A stretch of 64,000 bases of DNA from Massilia phosphatilytica (GTDB lineage Bacteria; Pseudomonadota; Gammaproteobacteria; Burkholderiales; Burkholderiaceae_D), in contig NZ_PUIP01000006.1 of NCBI RefSeq assembly GCF_002968015.1, positions 124,001 to 188,000 on the forward strand, written 5' to 3'. A model generated the notes under the pieces. The model was not told the DNA's origin. It did not search any database and saw nothing but the letters and a program-made list of their open reading frames with translations. A program made the translations under genes and the position numbers. This document shows, piece after piece, positions 26,387-34,203 of this stretch (the stretch's first letter is position 1; each line of letters opens with the position of its first letter).

Positions 26387-27220
26387 ATGGCACAGCAAAC
26401 CGAACACCTGGGCTTGAACCGGACGGGCGTGCAGATGTCGCCCATCGATACCGCCGCGATGCAGGACAGCGACAACGCCCCCATCCGCGGCGCGCCGGGC
26501 GACGAGCGCGCCCTGCTGGACGCCCGCGAGGCGGTCATCATGGGCGCCGGCGACATCGGCTCCATGCCGATGCCGGGCACGGTGGCGGGCGCCGTCAGCC
26601 TGGGCCTGCACATGCTCAAGGGCGACCGGCCCCAGATCCTGCTCGACAAGCTGGGCGAGCGGCTCGCATTCGAACGCACGGGCACCCGTCTTTACGACGC
26701 GCTGCTCGCGAAATGCGACGTCATGACGGGCGGGCCGGCCGGCATGACGCGCGACCACGTCGCCGACATCCGCCGCGACGAAGCCCGCCACTTCCTGCTG
26801 CTGAAGGATGCGATCGAATCGCTGGGCGGCGACCCGACGGCGCAGACACCCGGCGCGGACGTGGCCGGCGTCGAATCGCAGGGCCTCGTGCAGGTGCTGG
26901 GCGATCCGCGCACGAACCTCGCGCAGTCGCTGCACGCGGTGCTGACGGCCGAGCTGGCCGACCGCGCCGGCTGGGAGACGCTGATCATGCTTGCGGGCGA
27001 GGCCGGGCAGGACGATCTCGTGGCCGGATTCACCCTGGCGCTGGAAGACGAGCACAGGCACCTGGTCCTCGTGCAGGGGTGGTATCACGAAGCGATCGGG
27101 TTGACGCCCGTGCCCGGCATGCTGCCGCCGGGCGGGTCGGCCGGGATGCCGCCCGATTCGACGACGGCCCCCACGACCACGCCGGACGTGACGACGCCGG
27201 GACCGGGGGCGGACATCTGA
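26387..27220 (+). CDS. Ferritin-like domain protein (second of pair)
   Basis: 277 residues with GAGGAG upstream of the ATG. The central part (about 80-235) shows the full ferritin-like ligand order: Glu in ERLAFERTG (96), ExxH in DEARH (132-135), Glu in LTAELADRAG (189), ExxH in DEHRH (222-225). A Gly/Met/Pro-rich N-terminal segment and a Pro/Thr-rich tail (about 240-277) flank it. A bound di-iron or di-manganese centre is likely; iron storage, peroxide removal or an oxygenase role are all possible. It forms a two-gene unit with the preceding, longer ferritin-like gene. Confidence 0.75.
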   Translation: MAQQTEHLGLNRTGVQMSPIDTAAMQDSDNAPIRGAPGDERALLDAREAVIMGAGDIGSMPMPGTVAGAVSLGLHMLKGDRPQILLDKLGERLAFERTGTRLYDALLAKCDVMTGGPAGMTRDHVADIRRDEARHFLLLKDAIESLGGDPTAQTPGADVAGVESQGLVQVLGDPRTNLAQSLHAVLTAELADRAGWETLIMLAGEAGQDDLVAGFTLALEDEHRHLVLVQGWYHEAIGLTPVPGMLPPGGSAGMPPDSTTAPTTTPDVTTPGPGADI

Positions 27221-27238
27221 GTCCATTTCGCCTAAAAT
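27210..27238 (+). promoter_or_regulatory. Predicted promoter giving a leaderless transcript
   Basis: CGGACA (27210-27215), 17 bases, TAAAAT (27233-27238), then six bases to the ATG at 27245. A start site six to seven bases after the -10 would fall on the A of the start codon. Confidence 0.4.
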
Positions 27239-27244
27239 AGAGGG

Positions 27245-28309
27245 ATGGCCCACATTTCGCTCGTCCTGCCGTTTGCCCTCCCCGCTCCCGAATTCGCGCC
27301 CGACCTGACCCGCGCCCTGCAGACGCCGGCGCTGGCCGCGCTGTTGTCGAAAACATCAGACGTGCGCTACCGCCCGCTGGACGCCGACGCCCGCGTCCTG
27401 CCGCATGAGCTGTGGATCGCACGGGCGCTGGGCGTCGCGCACGGGCTCGTGCCGGGCGTCGCGACGAGCGCGATGCGCGGTGTCGGCCTCGACCCGGACG
27501 ACGGCATGTGGTTCGTCGTGAACCCGACCCACATCCAGATCGCACGCACGCACCTTCAAATGGGCGACACGCGCCAGCTCGACCTGCGCGAGGAGGAAGC
27601 GCGCGGCCTGTTCGACAGTGCCCGCCCCTGCTTCGAGGATGCCGGCTACACGCTCGCGTGGGGCACCCACGACACGTGGTTCATGCGCGCCGACGAGTGG
27701 ACCGAGATCACGACGGCGAGCCCGGACGCGGCCGTGAACATGAACCTGACGGACTGGATGCCGTCCGGCCCGCAGGCCAGAGCCTTCCGCAAGCTGCAGA
27801 ACGACGTGCAGGTGACGTGGTTCACGGACCCGGCCAACGCGGCGCGCGAGGCGCGCGGCCAGTTGCCGATCAATTCATTCTGGCCGTGGGGGAATGCCAG
27901 CATGGCGACCGAACACGCCCAGCAACTGGTGGCGAAGGTGTCCGGCAAGCCGCTCGTGCGCCCGCGCGTGGCCGCGTTCGAGACGCCGGGCTGGCTGACG
28001 GCGCTGGCCGACCGCCGCCTGGACACCCTGGGCGGCCTGGACGCGCTGCTGGACGAGGACGGCCCCTGGCTGCTCGCCTGCGGCAACGTGGTGGCACCCG
28101 GCATCGCGGCCGACTGGAGCGCCTGGCTGCAGCAGATGCAGCGCCTCGAGGCGGACCTGTTCGCGCCCCTGCTGGCCGCCTTGAAACATGGCCGCGTAAA
28201 GGAAATACGCCTGGTGCTGAGCCACCGCGACGGCCACCTGGAAACGACGACGACACCGCTGGCGCAACGTAAATTCTGGCGCCGCCCGACCCTGGAACGA
28301 CTGCTTTGA
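27245..28309 (+). CDS. Conserved-looking protein upstream of recJ, function not recognised
   Basis: 354 residues, no signal peptide or membrane helix. The N-terminus (HISLVLPFALPAPEFAPDL) and the well-formed body with several Trp-containing motifs (SFWPWGN, LTDWMPSGPQ, MWFVVNPTHIQIA) suggest a real enzyme. Annotations of phosphoglycerate-mutase-like type exist for similar betaproteobacterial neighbours of recJ, but I cannot support a catalytic motif for that here. Its stop overlaps the TTG start of recJ by three bases, indicating translational coupling. Confidence 0.6.
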   Translation: MAHISLVLPFALPAPEFAPDLTRALQTPALAALLSKTSDVRYRPLDADARVLPHELWIARALGVAHGLVPGVATSAMRGVGLDPDDGMWFVVNPTHIQIARTHLQMGDTRQLDLREEEARGLFDSARPCFEDAGYTLAWGTHDTWFMRADEWTEITTASPDAAVNMNLTDWMPSGPQARAFRKLQNDVQVTWFTDPANAAREARGQLPINSFWPWGNASMATEHAQQLVAKVSGKPLVRPRVAAFETPGWLTALADRRLDTLGGLDALLDEDGPWLLACGNVVAPGIAADWSAWLQQMQRLEADLFAPLLAALKHGRVKEIRLVLSHRDGHLETTTTPLAQRKFWRRPTLERLL

Positions 28310-30003
28310 AAACCCGCATCACCATCCGCCCCTGCCCCGTACGCCAATCCGAAATGCTGCGCCAGGGCGGGATCCATCCCGTCCTCGCGCGCGTGTACGC
28401 AGCCCGCGGCCTGACCGACCCGCGCGAGTTGGCAGTCGAGCTGCAAGCCCTGGTGCCGCCCGGCGCGCTGCGCCAGATCGACGCGGCAGCCGTCTACCTC
28501 GCCGACGCCATCGCGGCCGGCAAGAAGATGACCATCGTCGCCGACTACGACTGCGACGGCGCCACCGCCTGCGCGACCGCCATCCGCGGCCTTACCGCGA
28601 TGGGCGCACGCGTCGACTACATCGTGCCGAACCGCTTCGAATACGGCTACGGCCTGACGCCGGAAATCGTCGAGCTGACGGCGCGCGAAAAATCCCCGGA
28701 CATCATCATCACGGTCGACAACGGCATCGCCAGCATCGACGGGGTCGAGGCCGCCAAGCGACGGGGCATCGACGTCGTCGTCACCGATCACCACCTGCCG
28801 GGCGATGCGCTGCCGGACGCGCGCGTGATCGTGAACCCGAACCAGCCGGACTGCGGATTCCCGAGCAAGCACCTGGCCGGCGTGGGCGTCGTGTTCTACG
28901 TGCTGCTGGCGCTGCGCGCGGAGATGCGCCGGCGCGGCGTGTTCGACGCGCAGACGCAGCCCAAGCTCGACAACCTGCTCGACCTCGTCGCGCTGGGCAC
29001 TGTCGCGGACGTGGTGAAACTCGACACGAACAACCGCATCCTCGTCGCGCAAGGCCTCAAGCGCATGCGCGCCGGCCGCATGCACGCCGGCGTCGCCGCA
29101 TTGTTCCGCGTGGCGGGCCGCGAGGCGCGCTGCGCGTCGCCGTTCGACCTCGGCTTCGCCCTCGGCCCGCGCCTGAACGCCGCCGGCCGCCTGGAAGACA
29201 TGTCGCTCGGGATCGAATGCCTGATCACGGACGACGAGGGCCGCGCCTGGGCCATCGCGCAGGAACTCAACGACATCAACCTGAAGCGGCGCGAGATCGA
29301 GGCCGACATGCAGGGCACGGCCCTGCTGCACCTGGACGATTTCAAGCCGGCGGATGCCAGCACCATCGCCGTGTTCGACGACGGCTGGCACCAGGGCGTG
29401 ATCGGCATCGTCGCCTCGCGCCTGAAGGAAAAGTTCTACCGCCCGACGATCACGTTCGCGCCCGCGGGCGACGGCTGGATCAAGGGGTCCGGCCGCTCGA
29501 TCCCGGGCTTCCACCTGCGCGACGCGCTGGACCTCGTGTCGAAGAAGGTGCCGGGCCTGATCGACAAGTTCGGCGGCCACTCGATGGCGGCCGGCCTGAC
29601 GATCCGCGGCGACCACTTCGACACGTTCGCGCAAGCCTTCGAAGCCGTCGGCCGCGCGTGGCTGACGGCCGCGCAGCTGGAACGGGTCGTCGAGACGGAC
29701 GGGCCGCTGGAAGACGATTTCTACAGCACGCAATTCATCGAACTGCTGGACGGCCAGGTCTGGGGCCAGGGCTTCGCGCCGCCCGTGTTCTGCGACGAAT
29801 TCCGCGTCGTCAGCCAGCGCATCCTGAAGGACAAGCACCTCAAGCTGCTGCTCGAGCGGAACGGCCGTCGCTACGATGCCATCTGGTTCGGGCACACGGA
29901 CGCGCTCGGAGAGAAAGCGCGCGTCGCGTTCCGGCTCGATGCCAACGAATACAACGGCGTGACCAAGGTGCAGCTGCTGGTGGAGCACGCCGAACCGGCT
30001 TGA
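28306..30003 (+). CDS. recJ: Single-stranded-DNA-specific exonuclease RecJ
   Basis: 565 residues, normal RecJ length. The DHH-family motifs are clear: VADYDCDGATA, VDNGIAS, VVTDHHLPG (DHH), and in the DHHA1 half the glycine-rich FGGHSMAAGLT. It degrades ssDNA 5'-3' in recombination and mismatch repair. The TTG start overlaps the preceding stop (TTTGA); the first ATG is 16 codons downstream and would cut conserved sequence. In E. coli recJ is followed by prfB and lysS; here prfB lies 7.4 kb further on. Confidence 0.94.
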   Translation: MKTRITIRPCPVRQSEMLRQGGIHPVLARVYAARGLTDPRELAVELQALVPPGALRQIDAAAVYLADAIAAGKKMTIVADYDCDGATACATAIRGLTAMGARVDYIVPNRFEYGYGLTPEIVELTAREKSPDIIITVDNGIASIDGVEAAKRRGIDVVVTDHHLPGDALPDARVIVNPNQPDCGFPSKHLAGVGVVFYVLLALRAEMRRRGVFDAQTQPKLDNLLDLVALGTVADVVKLDTNNRILVAQGLKRMRAGRMHAGVAALFRVAGREARCASPFDLGFALGPRLNAAGRLEDMSLGIECLITDDEGRAWAIAQELNDINLKRREIEADMQGTALLHLDDFKPADASTIAVFDDGWHQGVIGIVASRLKEKFYRPTITFAPAGDGWIKGSGRSIPGFHLRDALDLVSKKVPGLIDKFGGHSMAAGLTIRGDHFDTFAQAFEAVGRAWLTAAQLERVVETDGPLEDDFYSTQFIELLDGQVWGQGFAPPVFCDEFRVVSQRILKDKHLKLLLERNGRRYDAIWFGHTDALGEKARVAFRLDANEYNGVTKVQLLVEHAEPA

Positions 30004-30027
30004 CCGACTCTTTCTTGGAACCTCCCG

Positions 30028-30104
30028 GTAGGGTGGGCACCCCGTGCCCACGCGAACGCCGCGAACTGCAAACGTCCGCGTGGGCACAGGGGTGCCCACC
30101 CTAC
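30028..30104. repeat. REP-like long inverted repeat between convergent genes
   Basis: The left arm (30028-30054) begins GTAGGGTGGGCAC and the right arm (30077-30104) is its reverse complement with one extra base; 22 bases separate them. Each arm itself holds the mini-palindrome GTGGGCAC/GTGCCCAC. It lies directly after recJ and five bases before the stop of the convergent lyase gene, a typical site for REP/BIME elements. It may also act as a bidirectional terminator or mRNA stabiliser. I noticed no second copy in the window. Confidence 0.8.
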
Positions 30105-30108
30105 GCGC

Positions 30109-31947
30109 TCAGCGCGTAAAGATCGGCGCCTGCGTCACCGGCCCCATGCCCTCGCCCAGGTAGAAGCTCGGATGCGGCGGCTGGTTGTAGCCGGCGTTCT
30201 GGCCCGCCACCTGCGCCCGGTATTGCGGATCGTGCATCAGCGTCGGGATGCGTGCCGTCGTCGGCGCCGTCGTGGTGAACACGAGCAGCGCCGTATTGTC
30301 GGCCGTGCGCCATACGACTTCCTCGCGCCAGTCGCCCAGGATGTCGGCCGACAGGACCGGCGTCGCCTTGGTGCCATTGTTCGACGCAGCCCCGTACGGT
30401 CCGCCGTCGAGCAGGCGCGTCACCGTGGACGTCGCCGGCTGCCATTTGTTGATGGCGGTGCCGTCCAGCAGTTCGCGGCCCAGGTCGCCATCCCACCAGC
30501 TGGCGAAGTTCATGTTCCCCGGACGCGCCGCCGAGATCTGGTGGCCGTTGGCTGCCATCAGGCCGCCGCGCGACGCCCAGCATTCCTCGCCCAGGTAGTT
30601 CGGGTCGATGTCCGCACACACGCCGCGGCCGACGTCGGCGCCGCTGCCGCTGACACCCCACAGGAGCTGGCCCGTCGCCGCATCGTGCATTTCGGAGCCG
30701 GTGGCGCCGTAGCAGGAGGGGGTTTCGTGCACCATGTAGGCCTGCAGACCGGCGCGGGTCGGGTCGAGTTTGCCGACGTGCAGCGCATCGCCGTGGCACA
30801 AGCCGGTGCTGTACAACATATGGCCGTCGCTGCCGATCGCGGCCGCGCCGTAGACGATATCGTCGCGGCCGTCGCCGTCCACGTCCGCCACCGCGAACCA
30901 GTGCGAGCCCTGCCCGCGGACGGCGCTGCCTTCCTTGTCCGTATCGAACACCCAGCGGCTGGACAGCACGCCGTCGCGGTAGTCCCATGCGGCGACCACG
31001 GCACGCGTGTAGTAGCCGCGCGAGAAGATGGCGCTGGGCCGGCGGCCGTCCAGGTAGGCGACGCCGCCCAGGAAGCGGTCGACGCGGTTGCCGTAGTTGT
31101 CGCCCCAGGCCGCCACCGAGCCGCGCGCCGGCAGGTAGCCGGTGGTCGCCAGCGCCCGGCCGGTGCGGCCGTCGAACACGGTCAGGTATTCCGGGCCGGA
31201 CAGGATGTAGCCGTTGGCATTGCGGTAGTCGGCATTGGCGTCGCCGATGACCTTGCCCTGGCCGTCCACGGTGCCGTCGGCGGTCTTCAGCATCACTTCG
31301 GCCTTGCCATTGCCGTCGAAGTCATAGGCGACGACCGTCGTGTAATGGGCGCCGGCGCGGATGTTGCGGCCCAGGTCGATACGCCACAGCAGCGTGCCGT
31401 CGAGCTTATAGGCGTCGACATACGTGTTGCCGGTGTAGCCCGACTGCGAATTGTCCTTGGCATTGGTCGGCTGCCATTTGACGATCAGCTCGTACTGGCC
31501 GTCGCCGTCCAGGTCGGCCGGCGTGCCGTCGTTGAGGTCGTACGTGTAGGCCTCGCCCTTGGGCGTGACGCCGCCCGCGGGCCGCTGCACGGGAATGCGC
31601 AGGACGGGCTGGCTCCAGGTGGCGCCGGCTGCCTCGTCCTTTCTTTCGTGGCCGTCGATAATGGGCCGCACGGTGTAGCGGGCCGCCGGCGTGCCGTTCG
31701 CGTCCGTGAAATTGCTCGCCACGAGCGGCGCGTCGTTCAGGCGGACGCCGTCGCGGTAGAGGTTGAAGCGGGTGCCGGCATCGTCGACGCCCAGCACGCG
31801 CCAGCTGACGAAGACGCCGCTGCCGGTGGCGACGGCGACGACGCCGCGGTCGAGTTTTTCAACCTGCTTGCCTTGCGCGGCAAAGGCGGACTGCGTGAGG
31901 GCGAGCGCCAGCAGCCCTAGCGGTGCAACGGTTCGGATCAGTGTCAT
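30109..31947 (-). CDS. Rhamnogalacturonan lyase (polysaccharide lyase family 11 type)
   Basis: 612 residues with signal peptide MTLIRTVAPLGLLALALTQSAFA. The start of the mature protein (QVEKLDRGVVAV ... GVFVSWRVLG) and the Ca2+-binding propeller repeats (DLDGDGQYE, DFDGNGKAE, DVDGDGRDD) match YesW/YesX-like rhamnogalacturonan endolyases. The end reads AGYNQPPHPSFYLGEGM. It cleaves the rhamnose-galacturonate backbone of pectin by beta-elimination outside the cytoplasm. It stands alone: no other pectinase, transporter or regulator is adjacent. GGAGAC precedes the ATG. Confidence 0.92.
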   Translation of the reverse strand: MTLIRTVAPLGLLALALTQSAFAAQGKQVEKLDRGVVAVATGSGVFVSWRVLGVDDAGTRFNLYRDGVRLNDAPLVASNFTDANGTPAARYTVRPIIDGHERKDEAAGATWSQPVLRIPVQRPAGGVTPKGEAYTYDLNDGTPADLDGDGQYELIVKWQPTNAKDNSQSGYTGNTYVDAYKLDGTLLWRIDLGRNIRAGAHYTTVVAYDFDGNGKAEVMLKTADGTVDGQGKVIGDANADYRNANGYILSGPEYLTVFDGRTGRALATTGYLPARGSVAAWGDNYGNRVDRFLGGVAYLDGRRPSAIFSRGYYTRAVVAAWDYRDGVLSSRWVFDTDKEGSAVRGQGSHWFAVADVDGDGRDDIVYGAAAIGSDGHMLYSTGLCHGDALHVGKLDPTRAGLQAYMVHETPSCYGATGSEMHDAATGQLLWGVSGSGADVGRGVCADIDPNYLGEECWASRGGLMAANGHQISAARPGNMNFASWWDGDLGRELLDGTAINKWQPATSTVTRLLDGGPYGAASNNGTKATPVLSADILGDWREEVVWRTADNTALLVFTTTAPTTARIPTLMHDPQYRAQVAGQNAGYNQPPHPSFYLGEGMGPVTQAPIFTR

Positions 31948-32049
31948 GTCTCCAGCCTACTCGTTGTTGTTGGGCGTTCGAGTATCTGGATTGGCCTGGA
32001 GAGTGTCAATTCGGTCCAGGCAAGCAGTCACAATGTTGAGCGGGGGCGG

Positions 32050-32511
32050 CTACTCATTCTTGCCGCAGTTGCAAGGCGGCGCCTCGCCGCGGTCGAACAC
32101 GATCTTCCACCGCCCCGGCGCTTCAAGGCGCCAGATCGAGTTGTAGCGGCCGACCACCTTTCCGCCGGGGTCGTACACGGGTCCGCCGCTGTACGCCAGC
32201 GTGCCGGACTCCACCACTTCCACCTGTTCCGGCTCCCACGAAAATGGCGCGCGTTCGCCTTCGTAGTACTTGCGCCACGCATTGGCGATGCGCTCGCGCC
32301 CGCGCAGCGCCGTGGGACCGGAAAAGAAGATGGCCTCCTCGGCCAGGAACGACGTGAACGCGGCGTGGTCGCGCGCCTTCATCGTGGCGGCGAAAGCGCG
32401 CTCGGTGTCGGCCACCTGCTTCTTCAACTCCTCGGGCGACGGCCGCGCCGCGCTCGCCACAGCCAGCATCAGCATGCTGATGCACATGACCCCAATCGAC
32501 AGCAGACGCAT
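32050..32511 (-). CDS. Exported DUF4440/SnoaL-like protein
   Basis: 153 residues with a signal peptide (MRLLSIGVMCISMLMLAVASA) after a GGGGG ribosome site. The NTF2-like fold pattern is clear: LKKQVADTERAFAATMKARD, FTSFLAEEAIFFSGP, ALRGRERIANAWRKYY, and the C-terminal RWKIVFDRGEAPPC. DUF4440 proteins are small steroid-isomerase-like folds with mixed roles; no catalytic function is evident. It ends with a CNCGKNE tail carrying two Cys. It sits between the lyase and the toxin-antitoxin pair without an operon link. Confidence 0.82.
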   Translation of the reverse strand: MRLLSIGVMCISMLMLAVASAARPSPEELKKQVADTERAFAATMKARDHAAFTSFLAEEAIFFSGPTALRGRERIANAWRKYYEGERAPFSWEPEQVEVVESGTLAYSGGPVYDPGGKVVGRYNSIWRLEAPGRWKIVFDRGEAPPCNCGKNE

Positions 32512-32602
32512 GGCGCCCCCTTTCCGGTTGTTCGCAAGGATGAGTGATCTGATAAGTTTTGCATTCTGGCATGCCAATACGCTTTGTTCAAGGCGCTTGC
32601 AT

Positions 32603-32630
32603 TGCATCCGAAATCGGAGTATATATAATC
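32603..32630 (+). promoter_or_regulatory. Promoter with operator-like palindrome before the antitoxin gene
   Basis: TTGCAT (32603-32608), 16 bases, TATAAT (32625-32630). Between them lies the palindrome TCCGA-AA-TCGGA (32608-32619), ideally placed for repression by the DNA-binding antitoxin. GGAGG follows upstream of the ATG at 32650. Confidence 0.6.
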
Positions 32631-32649
32631 CAAAACCGGAGGAATCTTC

Positions 32650-33087
32650 ATGAGCGTCGCGTATGCCTACCCCAAAAGCCGTTTCGAACCGGCGGTTCTC
32701 GTCGACCTGTCGGCCCGCTCCGAGCGCGAGCGCCTGTCGGAATCGGCCCTGAAAGGCTTCTTCCGCCTCGCCGGCACCTGGCAGGTCCGCGACGAGGATG
32801 CGCGCGAGCTCCTCGGCGGCCTGTCGTCGTCCTCGTTCTACGAATGGAAGAAGCACCCCGCGCGGGTGCTCGAAGTCGACCGCATCACGCGCATCTCTTA
32901 CCTGCTCGGCATCTATAAAGCCCTGCACATCCTGTACGGCGACAAGCTCGCCGACGAATGGATCCACCTCCCCAACACCAATCCCATCTTCAACGGACGC
33001 ACCCCGCTGGCGTACATGCTGGGCGGCGGCCTGCTGGCCATGCAGACCGTGCGCCGCCTGCTCGACGCGCGCCGCGGAGGACTGTGA
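32650..33087 (+). CDS. Xre/MbcA/ParS-type antitoxin
   Basis: 145 residues. The N-terminal helix-turn-helix-like part (LKGFFRLAGTWQVRDEDARELLGGLSSS) and the C-terminal toxin-binding domain (RITRISYLLGIYKALHILYG ... PNTNPIFNGRTPLAYMLGGG) follow the MbcA/ParS/Xre antitoxin pattern; the NxxFxGxTPL element is diagnostic. It neutralises the RES toxin encoded immediately after and probably represses its own promoter. GGAGGAATCTTC ahead of the ATG is a strong ribosome site, consistent with antitoxin excess. Confidence 0.9.
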   Translation: MSVAYAYPKSRFEPAVLVDLSARSERERLSESALKGFFRLAGTWQVRDEDARELLGGLSSSSFYEWKKHPARVLEVDRITRISYLLGIYKALHILYGDKLADEWIHLPNTNPIFNGRTPLAYMLGGGLLAMQTVRRLLDARRGGL

Positions 33088-33771
33088 GTGAAACTCATCC
33101 CCCGCCTGACCGCGCTGCGGCAGTTCGACACGTGCCGGCTGATCCCGTCGCGGTTCGCCGACCTGGAAGACTCCGTGCTGGCCCCGCTGGCCGATGACGA
33201 TGGCATGCTGCGCGACCTGTTCGACCTCGACAACGCCACCAACGACCGCCTGCGCGGCGAATCGGGCTTGCTGCCCGGCATCGGCGTCGACGAGCTCGTG
33301 TTCGGCGTCCCGAACTTCCGCATCATCAATGCCGCCTACACGTACGCGCGCCCGGAAGGCAGCCGCTTCAACGACGGCGAACGAGGCGCATGGTATTGCG
33401 CGTTCGACGCCGAGACGGCGCTGGCCGAGGTGGCATTCCACAAGACCGTCGAATACCAGGAAATCGGCCGCTTCGACGACAGCGTGAATTACCAGGCTCT
33501 GCTCGCCGACTTCAATGCCAGCTTCCACGACCTGCGCGGCGCCGACGCGTGGGACGACTGCCTCGCGGCCGACAGCTATCTCGCGTCGCAGGCGCTCGCG
33601 GCGGACCTGCTGGAATCGGGCTCGATGGGCGTCATCTACCCGAGCGTGCGCCGCCCCGAAGGCACGAATCTCGCCTGCTTTCGCCCCGCACTGGTGGGGA
33701 ATGTCCGCAAGGGGCATGCATATCGGTTAACATGGGCAGGTTCGCCGCTTCCCGCCATCGAACCCCTCTGA
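33088..33771 (+). CDS. RES-domain toxin (NAD+ phosphorylase type)
   Basis: 227 residues, GTG start directly after the antitoxin stop, giving tight coupling and lower translation than the antitoxin. The RES domain is seen in PEGSRFNDGERGAWYCAFDAETALAEVAFH, given here in parts: the conserved Arg in GSRFND, the Glu in AFDAETALAEVAFH, and the late Ser-containing segment ESGSMGVIYPSVR. RES toxins such as MbcT deplete NAD+ by phosphorolysis and stop growth. Together with the upstream gene it forms a standard type II toxin-antitoxin pair. Confidence 0.9.
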   Translation: MKLIPRLTALRQFDTCRLIPSRFADLEDSVLAPLADDDGMLRDLFDLDNATNDRLRGESGLLPGIGVDELVFGVPNFRIINAAYTYARPEGSRFNDGERGAWYCAFDAETALAEVAFHKTVEYQEIGRFDDSVNYQALLADFNASFHDLRGADAWDDCLAADSYLASQALAADLLESGSMGVIYPSVRRPEGTNLACFRPALVGNVRKGHAYRLTWAGSPLPAIEPL

Positions 33772-33784
33772 ACCAGACACCACC

Positions 33785-34105
33785 ATGAAAACCGATCCGC
33801 TCAAAGACACCGAACTGCACGACAAGATCAACCGCGAAACCGCCCGCGTGCACTGGTCTGAACTGGAACGCCATTTCGCGCATGGATCCGTCGTGTATGT
33901 GAGCGAGGAACTGGACCTCGTCGAAGTCGCCCTGCGCATCGCCCACGACGACAAGGATGCCATCACCCGCTGGATGAACGAAGGCAAGGTCGCCAAGGTG
34001 TCCGACGTGCAGGCAAGCACCTGGCAGGCGGCCGATACGCTTCTGTGGGCCTCCGTCGTGAACCCGTTCGTGCTCGTGCAGCCGGAGAAGCACGCGGCAC
34101 ACTAA
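33785..34105 (+). CDS. DUF2288 protein
   Basis: 106 residues, no signal. The sequence DKINRETARVHWSELERHFAHGSVVYVSEELDLVEVA and the later STWQAADTLLWASVVNPFVLVQ match the small DUF2288 family found in many proteobacteria and cyanobacteria; function unknown. It begins 13 bp after the toxin stop and could share its transcript, but the family is not tied to toxin-antitoxin systems elsewhere, so I read this as chance proximity. Confidence 0.82.
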   Translation: MKTDPLKDTELHDKINRETARVHWSELERHFAHGSVVYVSEELDLVEVALRIAHDDKDAITRWMNEGKVAKVSDVQASTWQAADTLLWASVVNPFVLVQPEKHAAH

Positions 34106-34203
34106 CCAAAGTGTTGGTCTGCAAACACGTTACCGCACAGCAACTATCTTTTAAGAAATGTGTCCCTCCGAATCCGCTATACTGGCGTGAAGTGAGGAAG
34201 TTT

